Source of the DNA: Bacteroidota bacterium
GTDB taxonomy: Bacteria > Bacteroidota > Bacteroidia > 2-12-FULL-35-15
Assembly: GCA_021413595.1 (NCBI GenBank)
Contig: JAIOQD010000501.1
Coordinates: 1 to 5,322, forward strand
Length of the DNA stretch: 5,322 bases
Direction: 5' to 3'
The notes under the pieces were generated by a model that saw nothing but the letters and a program-made list of their open reading frames with translations, searched no databases and had not been told where the DNA came from. The position numbers were made by a program, and so were the translations under genes. Numbering within the stretch: position 1 is the first letter of the stretch; the number at the start of each line of letters is the position of its first letter. Shown one piece after another: positions 1-4,622 of the stretch.

Positions 1-638
<638 letters not shown>

Positions 639-673
639 TTATTTGATTAGTTATTTACAATTAAAATAGGATT

Positions 674-681
674 CAAAAGTA
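674..681 (-). promoter_or_regulatory. Candidate -7 box of the eno promoter
   Basis: On the minus strand this reads TACTTTTG, an exact match to the Bacteroidota -7 consensus TAnnTTTG used by their primary sigma factor. It ends 38 nt before the eno ATG, predicting a leader of roughly 30 nt. I find no TTG -33 element at the usual 17-23 nt spacing; the nearest TTTG is about 33 nt upstream. The call rests on the -7 match and position only. Confidence 0.45.
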
Positions 682-718
682 GAAATAAAACCGATTTCAT
701 TCCTAGATTTTTACCAAA

Positions 719-736
719 TTTTATAATTCTATAAAA
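719..736. repeat. AT-rich inverted repeat between eno and the SpmAB-like gene
   Basis: TTTTATA (719-725) and TATAAAA (730-736) form a perfect 7-bp inverted repeat with a 4-bp spacer, in the middle of the divergent eno/SpmAB spacer. It could be an operator for either gene, but the sequence is so AT-rich that chance is a real possibility. Confidence 0.3.
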
Positions 737-763
737 CCGGAACCTCTACTTTCAATGAATTTG

Positions 764-771
764 TATATTCG
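764..771 (+). promoter_or_regulatory. Possible -7 box of the SpmAB-like gene
   Basis: TATATTCG differs from TAnnTTTG at one position and ends 4 nt before the ATG at 776, the same short spacing as the exact -7 boxes of the lyase and LysM genes in this window. If real, transcription would begin at or beside 776 and the in-frame ATG at 755 would lie upstream of the transcript. No clear -33 TTG is visible. Confidence 0.3.
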
Positions 772-775
772 TACC

Positions 776-2011
776 ATGGTACTAAATTATATCTGGATCG
801 CATTTTTTGTCATTGCTTTCGTTGTAGCACTTTTAAAGCTTATTGTTACGGGTGATACCGAAGTTTTTAAAACAATAATTGATGCAACTTTTAGTTCATC
901 CAAAATGGCTGTAATGGATATATCATTACCCTTAGTTGGTGTAATGACGTTATGGTTAGGCCTTATGAACATTGGAGAAAAGGCAGGCGCAATTAATTTT
1001 TTATCACGTATTGTCGGTCCTTTTTTTAATAAACTATTCCCCGAAATCCCGAAAAACCATCCGGCAAACGGACAAATAATGATGAACTTTTCAGCGAACA
1101 TGCTGGGGCTTGATAATGCGGCAACGCCTCTTGGACTGAAGGCTATGAATGGTATGCAGGAGCTAAATCCAAATAAAGATACTGCATCCAATGCTCAAAT
1201 TATGTTTTTAGTTTTAAATACTTCCGGCTTAACAATTATACCTGTTACCATTCTTGCACAACGCGCCATACTAGGTGCTTCAGACCCTTCAGATGTGTTC
1301 ATACCAATTTTAATTGCTACGTATTTTTCTACAATAGTAGGACTAATAACCGTTTCTATATGGCAAAAAATTAATTTATTCAATCGGATTGTAATGACCT
1401 GGCTGCTGGGGATCAGTACTGCCATTGGCGGAATTATATGGTACTTTAGCACATTACAGCAAGAACAAATTGCAAATATATCCAAGGTAAGTGCAAATGT
1501 AATTTTGCTAACAATTATTGTTTCTTTTATACTTGGTGCCTTACGCAAAAAAGCGAATGTTTATGATACTTTTATTGAAGGGGCAAAAAGTGGATTTGAA
1601 ACTGCAATAAAAGTTATTCCTTATTTAGTTGCCATGTTAGTAGGTGTTGCAGTATTCCGTGCTTCAGGAGCGATGGATTATTTAGTGAATGGAATTGCAT
1701 ATTTTTTTAGTGTTTTGAATATGAATACTGATTTTGTAGGTGCCCTGCCCACCGCATTGATGAAGCCATTAAGCGGGAGTGGCGCAAAGGCAATGATGAT
1801 AGAAGCAATGCAAACCCACGGACCGGATTCATTTGTTGGAAAATTGAGTTGTGTTTTCCAGGGTGCTGCTGATACTACCTTTTATATTGTTGCATTGTAT
1901 TTCGGTTCTGTAGGAATAAAAAAAACCCGTTATGCTGTAACAGCAGGTTTAATAGCAGATTTAGCCGGGGTAATTGCAGCTATTTATATTTCGTATTTGT
2001 TTTTTCATTGA
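776..2011 (+). CDS. SpmA-SpmB fusion, nucleoside-recognition (Gate) domain membrane protein
   Basis: This is a 411-residue, strongly hydrophobic inner-membrane protein with about ten predicted membrane segments. It joins homologues of the Bacillus spore maturation proteins SpmA and SpmB. The SpmA-type signature lies at residues 104-124 (core NFSANMLGLDNAATPLGLKA) and is followed by NTSGLTIIP (148-156). The SpmB half carries MKPLSGSGAKAMM (329-341) and DTTFYIVALYFGSVGIKK (366-383). Both halves belong to the nucleoside-recognition/Gate family, which is related to nucleoside transporters; the substrate is unknown. In Bacillus the separate proteins act in spore core dehydration, a role that cannot apply to a non-spore-former, so transport or envelope function is only an inference. 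The frame is also open from an ATG at 755 (7 extra residues, MNLYIRT). I prefer 776 because MVLNYIWIAFF is, as I recall, how homologues begin and a -7-like box sits between the two ATGs. It is convergent with the LysM gene. Confidence 0.85.
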   Translation: MVLNYIWIAFFVIAFVVALLKLIVTGDTEVFKTIIDATFSSSKMAVMDISLPLVGVMTLWLGLMNIGEKAGAINFLSRIVGPFFNKLFPEIPKNHPANGQIMMNFSANMLGLDNAATPLGLKAMNGMQELNPNKDTASNAQIMFLVLNTSGLTIIPVTILAQRAILGASDPSDVFIPILIATYFSTIVGLITVSIWQKINLFNRIVMTWLLGISTAIGGIIWYFSTLQQEQIANISKVSANVILLTIIVSFILGALRKKANVYDTFIEGAKSGFETAIKVIPYLVAMLVGVAVFRASGAMDYLVNGIAYFFSVLNMNTDFVGALPTALMKPLSGSGAKAMMIEAMQTHGPDSFVGKLSCVFQGAADTTFYIVALYFGSVGIKKTRYAVTAGLIADLAGVIAAIYISYLFFH

Positions 2012-2118
2012 TAGTATTGCGAAGCTTACAAAAAATTAAATTCTTTTGGGCGTTCCCTTTCTAAAAAGAAAGGGCGGGTCTTCCGCTTCAATAATACAAA
2101 TAATCACCTGAATTCCGA
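2012..2118. terminator. Convergent spacer with hairpin, likely bidirectional terminator within an intergenic repeat
   Basis: This spacer separates the stops of two convergent genes. CCCTTTCT (2055-2062) and AGAAAGGG (2067-2074) form a perfect 8-bp stem with an AAAA loop. An outer pairing is possible: ATTG and AAGC (2016-2025, with a CG bulge) against GCTTCAAT (2085-2092). No U-tract follows directly on the plus strand; on the minus strand a T-rich run begins about 15-20 nt beyond the stem, so classical intrinsic termination is uncertain. The surrounding sequence, GGGCG (2048-2052) through GGGCGGGTCTTCCGCTTCAA (2072-2091), resembles a short palindromic repeat I recall from intergenic regions of many Bacteroidota. 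Its position between convergent 3' ends fits termination or transcript-end stabilisation. Confidence 0.5.
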
Positions 2119-3123
2119 TTATTTCTTCATATCACGCATATAGAGCAGCTGCCCTGTTATAGGCTCTTCCCACTCCCTCATATTATTCTTTTTGTAGAGA
2201 TACTTTAATTTAATTCCATAAAATTGAGAAATTGATTTCATAGTTTCGCCCATTTTTACAATGTGAAAAGATTCCTTCGCTTTTCTGAGTTTGGGCTGTA
2301 GGTATAATTTTTGTCCGGGAACTAACTTGTCGTATTGTGAGAGGTCATTAAATTTATAGAGTTGCCAAAGGTCTTTATCAGTTTCCTTAGCAATTTTATC
2401 AAACGTATCGTTAGGTTTAATAATAATGTATTTAACTATTCCTAAACGTAAAATTTCATGAGGCTGTTCATTTTCAATAGCAACTATAACTTCTTTTTCA
2501 ACTGCTGCTATGGGAGGCGCAGAGTGTGACTTTTTGGTTGTCTCGCTTTTTATATTTTTTGAGTGTTTCTTGGTTAGATCACTTTTTGCATTTTTTGACG
2601 AGTGATCTGCCAGATCAAATTTAAACAATTCATGCGTTTCAATTAAGTCCAGTAAGCGCTGTGAATACTCGGGATCTGTTGCATAACCAGCCTCTTTCAA
2701 TCCTTTTGCCCATGCTTTGTAATCAGTGCGGTTAAGTTCGAAAAGTTTCGAATAACGTGCGCGGGATTTTAAAAATAAAGAATGGTCAGTGTAGGAATCA
2801 AGCACTGTAGGATATTTTCTGAAACATTCATCTTTTGCATCATCGCTTTTTATAAACGTAGGTCCCTCCCATTCATCATGACACTTAATGCCAAAATGAT
2901 TGTTAGCCAAAACAGCCAGATCACTGGTTCCATTACCACTTTCAAGCATCCCTTGTGCCAGTATTATACTTGCAGGGATATTATAAAGCAACATCTCTTT
3001 TATAGCATCTTCTTTAAAATTATGAACATACAATTGCGCTGCCCCTCCCGATTCAATCCTTTCGGCATAAACAGGCAGTTGTAAAATTGTAAAAAAGAAA
3101 CCGATTCTGAAATAGTTAAGCAT
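2119..3123 (-). CDS. Secreted glucosaminidase (GH73-type) with two LysM domains
   Basis: This 334-residue protein is predicted to be exported and to cleave the glycan backbone of peptidoglycan as an N-acetylglucosaminidase. Residues 1-20 form a signal peptide (short start, hydrophobic IGFFFTILQLP, then VYA before Glu21, a signal peptidase I site). The glucosaminidase domain covers about 33-168: AQGMLESGNG places the catalytic Glu at 61, NNHFGIKC is at 74-81, and YATDPEYSQRLLDLIE is at 147-162. Cys81 and Cys100 could form a disulfide. A Lys/Ser-rich linker (about 171-205) leads to two LysM peptidoglycan-binding modules, about 231-276 and 286-330, the first containing KPNDTFDKIAKETDKDLWQL and the second KMGETMKSISQFYGI. 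The ATG at 3123 is supported by the signal peptide and a -7 box just upstream. A role in growth, division or wall remodelling is likely; the exact bond cut is not provable here. It is convergent with the SpmAB-like gene. Confidence 0.93.
   Translation of the reverse strand: MLNYFRIGFFFTILQLPVYAERIESGGAAQLYVHNFKEDAIKEMLLYNIPASIILAQGMLESGNGTSDLAVLANNHFGIKCHDEWEGPTFIKSDDAKDECFRKYPTVLDSYTDHSLFLKSRARYSKLFELNRTDYKAWAKGLKEAGYATDPEYSQRLLDLIETHELFKFDLADHSSKNAKSDLTKKHSKNIKSETTKKSHSAPPIAAVEKEVIVAIENEQPHEILRLGIVKYIIIKPNDTFDKIAKETDKDLWQLYKFNDLSQYDKLVPGQKLYLQPKLRKAKESFHIVKMGETMKSISQFYGIKLKYLYKKNNMREWEEPITGQLLYMRDMKK
2530..2604 (-). repeat. Tandem duplication encoding the basic linker of the glucosaminidase
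   Basis: Two adjacent imperfect copies, 39 nt (2566-2604) and 36 nt (2530-2565), encode HSSKNAKSDLTKK and HSKNIKSETTKK. They differ by one serine codon and scattered substitutions. The repeat lies in the linker between the catalytic domain and the LysM modules, where length is usually flexible. Confidence 0.75.
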
Positions 3124-3128
3124 TTATT

Positions 3129-3162
3129 CAAAAGTAATTATAAAATCCTAATTATTAAACAA
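3129..3162 (-). promoter_or_regulatory. Candidate promoter of the glucosaminidase-LysM gene
   Basis: On the minus strand TTG (3162-3160) is followed after 23 nt by TACTTTTG (3136-3129), an exact TAnnTTTG -7 box. The spacing is at the upper end of the accepted range for Bacteroidota promoters. The -7 box ends only 5 nt before the ATG at 3123, so the transcript should have little or no leader. Confidence 0.55.
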
Positions 3163-3193
3163 TTGATCCTAATTCCTAACAAAGCATTATTAA

Positions 3194-3334
3194 TGCGAAT
3201 CAAGGGTTGAAATAATTGTTCAGTACGATGGTCATACTGAGCTTGTAGAAGTATGTGGGGAGGCTACGGCACACCCTTCGACAGGCTCCGGGTGAAAACC
3301 CACAACAGTTTCTTCATCCAACACTGGATTCGCA
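3194..3334. mobile_element. MITE-like 141-bp element with 16-bp terminal inverted repeats and two inner hairpins
   Basis: The ends are 16-bp inverted repeats matching at 14 of 16 positions, including a perfect outer 8 bp: TGCGAATCAAGGGTTG (3194-3209) and, at the right end read on the minus strand, TGCGAATCCAGTGTTG (3334-3319). TATTAA lies immediately left (3188-3193) and again 1 bp to the right (3336-3341), a possible target duplication. Inside are two 23-bp hairpins: CATACT/AGTATG (3233-3255) and CACCC/GGGTG (3272-3294). Their loops, GAGCTTGTAGA and TTCGACAGGCTCC, are roughly inverted copies of each other and resemble the widespread CTTCGACA..GCTCAG intergenic repeats. No coding capacity is seen. 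It lies just past the lyase stop codon and before the promoter of the LysM gene, so it may also end lyase transcription. Confidence 0.5.
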
Positions 3335-3337
3335 CTA

Positions 3338-4300
3338 TTAAATCTGCCCGGATAAAAATTTCACCCCTGCGTTACCCTGCAAACCACCTGTATGAACTGC
3401 AACTATTGTTTCCCCCTTTTTAAAAAATCCTTTTCCTATCATATCATAAATTCCAAACATCATTTTACCGGTGTAAATAAAATCAAGTGGAACATGATTT
3501 GTTTCTTCAAACCAATTAATAAACCCAGTAAGTTCGGTTTGAGTTTTTGCATATCCTCCAAAATGATAATTTTCATTAATACTCCAATTATTTTGAACAA
3601 TTATTGCGCCAATATCGTTTCCCGATTCATTATTACCCCTTGCTAGGCGGATATTAGGCTCCTTCTTCAACCACTCTTCTACTTCATTTTTAATATAACC
3701 CTCTGCTTTTAAAATTTGAAATCCGATTGCTTTTTGATTATTTTTTAACGAAAGGACAATACCCGTTATTGTAGCACCTGTTCCGCAAGGACTGCAAACA
3801 TAATCAAAATCAGTATTTATATATCCTGTAATTTCTTTGCAACCCAATACACCAAGCTCATTTGAACCACCTTCAGGTATCAGGTAAAACGTTTCTTGCA
3901 AAAATTGTTTGTACACATAGTCATACAATTCTTTTTTATTTCGATAAAGGATCCGTGGAACATAATGCAATTCCATCCCGCATTCCATAGCAAATTGCAA
4001 AGTGGGATTTAATACAGGGTATGGCTCACCTCTAATAATTCCAATGGTTTTAACCCCATACTCCTTTCCGGCAGCAGCAGTTGCAGAAATATGATTGGAG
4101 AACGCTCCTCCAAAAGTGAGCAAGGTTTTTATATTTTTTTTCTCTGCTTCAAGCAGATTATACTTGAGTTTAAACAATTTATTCCCGCTAATATGAGGAT
4201 GATTTAAATCCGTACGCAAAATAAATAAATGAATACCATGATTCTTTGTTACAGCATCATTTATTGCTTGTAGCGGAATATTCATTGGTTCAAACTGCAT
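3338..4300 (-). CDS. PLP-dependent D-cysteine desulfhydrase-like enzyme (ACC deaminase family)
   Basis: This 320-residue cytoplasmic enzyme belongs to the fold-type II (tryptophan synthase beta-like) PLP family that includes D-cysteine desulfhydrase and 1-aminocyclopropane-1-carboxylate (ACC) deaminase. Lys41 in SGNKLFKLKYN should hold the PLP Schiff base. FGGAFSNHISATAAAGK (63-79) carries the Ser-Asn-His substrate-binding motif, and CGTGATITG (172-180) is the phosphate-binding loop. Two residues reported to distinguish the activities are Glu295 and Leu322 in Pseudomonas ACC deaminase, in VYEGK and HLGG contexts. Here the equivalents are Thr277 (IYTGK, 275-279) and Thr304 (HTGG, 303-306), which argues against ACC deamination and for D-cysteine desulfhydrase or a related activity on a D-amino acid or thiol substrate. 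Length is slightly below the usual 325-340. The ATG at 4300 directly follows a -7 box. It is divergent from the DUF5522 gene. Confidence 0.88.
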   Translation of the reverse strand: MQFEPMNIPLQAINDAVTKNHGIHLFILRTDLNHPHISGNKLFKLKYNLLEAEKKNIKTLLTFGGAFSNHISATAAAGKEYGVKTIGIIRGEPYPVLNPTLQFAMECGMELHYVPRILYRNKKELYDYVYKQFLQETFYLIPEGGSNELGVLGCKEITGYINTDFDYVCSPCGTGATITGIVLSLKNNQKAIGFQILKAEGYIKNEVEEWLKKEPNIRLARGNNESGNDIGAIIVQNNWSINENYHFGGYAKTQTELTGFINWFEETNHVPLDFIYTGKMMFGIYDMIGKGFFKKGETIVAVHTGGLQGNAGVKFLSGQI

Positions 4301-4304
4301 AAGA

Positions 4305-4312
4305 CAAAATTA
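4305..4312 (-). promoter_or_regulatory. -7 box of the lyase gene (half of a divergent palindrome)
   Basis: On the minus strand this reads TAATTTTG, an exact TAnnTTTG match ending 4 nt before the ATG at 4300. It implies a leaderless or nearly leaderless transcript. A TTG lies 14 nt upstream, shorter than the usual 17-23 nt, so a proper -33 box is not evident. Confidence 0.5.
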
Positions 4313-4314
4313 GT

Positions 4315-4322
4315 TAATTTTG
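4315..4322 (+). promoter_or_regulatory. -7 box of the DUF5522 gene (other half of the palindrome)
   Basis: TAATTTTG is an exact TAnnTTTG match on the plus strand and ends 6 nt before the ATG at 4329. It mirrors the lyase -7 box across a 2-bp centre (GT, 4313-4314). No TTG sits at the accepted -33 spacing; the closest is at 4285-4287, 27 nt upstream. The transcript would have almost no leader. Confidence 0.5.
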
Positions 4323-4328
4323 TAAGCA

Positions 4329-4508
4329 ATGGAAGAATTTTCACATCGTAAAAATTTAGAGCCCGATGATTTTTATTACAGTCCGGAAGGCTATATTGTT
4401 TTTACCGAAAAATATTTATTAAAACGTGGATATTGTTGCCAAAATGGCTGCAAACATTGTCCATACGGTTTTGACAAAAGCAAAGGAAGAATTGATAAAA
4501 AGAAATGA
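4329..4508 (+). CDS. DUF5522-type small Cys-rich protein
   Basis: A 59-residue protein beginning MEEFSHRKNLEPDDFYYSPE and ending with the basic tail KGRIDKKK. It matches the pattern I know as DUF5522: a short acidic start, Y-Y-x-x-x-G-x-x-V-F-T-E, then K-R-G-Y-C-C-x3-C-x-H-C-P-Y-G. The cluster Cys36, Cys37, Cys41, His43, Cys44 could bind zinc or another metal, or be redox active; this is inferred from residue spacing only. There is no signal peptide or membrane segment, so it is probably cytoplasmic. Function is unknown. The start is supported by a -7 box 6 nt upstream, and the reading frame is intact despite its small size. It is divergent from the lyase and lies 114 nt before hutU in the same direction; co-transcription is possible but the spacer is filled with repeats. 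Confidence 0.85.
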   Translation: MEEFSHRKNLEPDDFYYSPEGYIVFTEKYLLKRGYCCQNGCKHCPYGFDKSKGRIDKKK

Positions 4509-4546
4509 TGTGCAGATGTGCTAATGAACGGATGTGCTGATGAACT
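4507..4546. repeat. Octamer tandem array 1 (GATGTGCT / RATGAACN)
   Basis: Five consecutive 8-bp units: GATGTGCA, GATGTGCT, AATGAACG, GATGTGCT, GATGAACT. The last four form two copies of a 16-bp unit that differ at two positions. The array begins inside the DUF5522 stop codon (4506-4508). I recall arrays of this style between Bacteroidota genes; no function is known to me. Confidence 0.7.
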
Positions 4547-4573
4547 GTAAGTTTATTTTACTATCTACTAATT

Positions 4574-4607
4574 GTTCAATAACTAATAAACCAACGAACT
4601 ATTGAAC
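4574..4607. repeat. Inverted repeat within the DUF5522-hutU spacer
   Basis: GTTCAATA (4574-4581) and TATTGAAC (4600-4607) are perfect 8-bp inverted copies separated by 18 nt; allowing a one-base bulge the pairing extends by ATTG/CAAT. It overlaps octamer array 2 and may simply result from it. The loop is long and no U-tract follows, so a terminator is unlikely. Confidence 0.35.
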
Positions 4608-4616
4608 CAATGAACT
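4577..4616. repeat. Octamer tandem array 2 (NNNNAACY) ending at the hutU start
   Basis: Five consecutive 8-bp units: CAATAACT, AATAAACC, AACGAACT, ATTGAACC, AATGAACT. Every unit ends in AAC plus a pyrimidine, alternating T and C. The array is out of phase with array 1 and stops 6 nt before the hutU ATG, so it would form the hutU leader. The 30-nt gap between the arrays is AT-rich; a weak -7-like TAAGTTTA (4548-4555, one mismatch to TAnnTTTG) is the only promoter hint for hutU. Confidence 0.65.
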
Positions 4617-4622
4617 AATAAC

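Noticed and set aside
755..775. Seven-residue N-terminal extension (MNLYIRT) of the SpmAB-like protein from an ATG at 755
   Set aside because: The frame is open, but a -7-like box lies between the two ATGs and MVLNYIWIAFF looks like the natural family start. It remains a possible alternative start.
787..1548. Two long open frames on the minus strand inside the SpmAB-like gene
   Set aside because: They are antisense to a gene with clear family signatures, and their translations show no recognisable domain or sensible composition.
2782..3084. Open frame on the plus strand inside the glucosaminidase gene
   Set aside because: It is the antisense shadow of the catalytic domain, with no family signature or promoter.
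3392..3646. Open frame on the plus strand inside the lyase gene
   Set aside because: It is the antisense shadow of conserved lyase coding sequence and its translation resembles no known protein.
3338..4508. A dedicated two-gene sulfur or defence system formed by the lyase and the DUF5522 protein
   Set aside because: Only the shared divergent promoter links them; nothing in the proteins proves a joint function, so it is kept as a speculation in the findings.
4507..4616. CRISPR-like array in the DUF5522-hutU spacer
   Set aside because: The repeats are 8-bp units in direct contact with no unique spacers and no cas genes in view.
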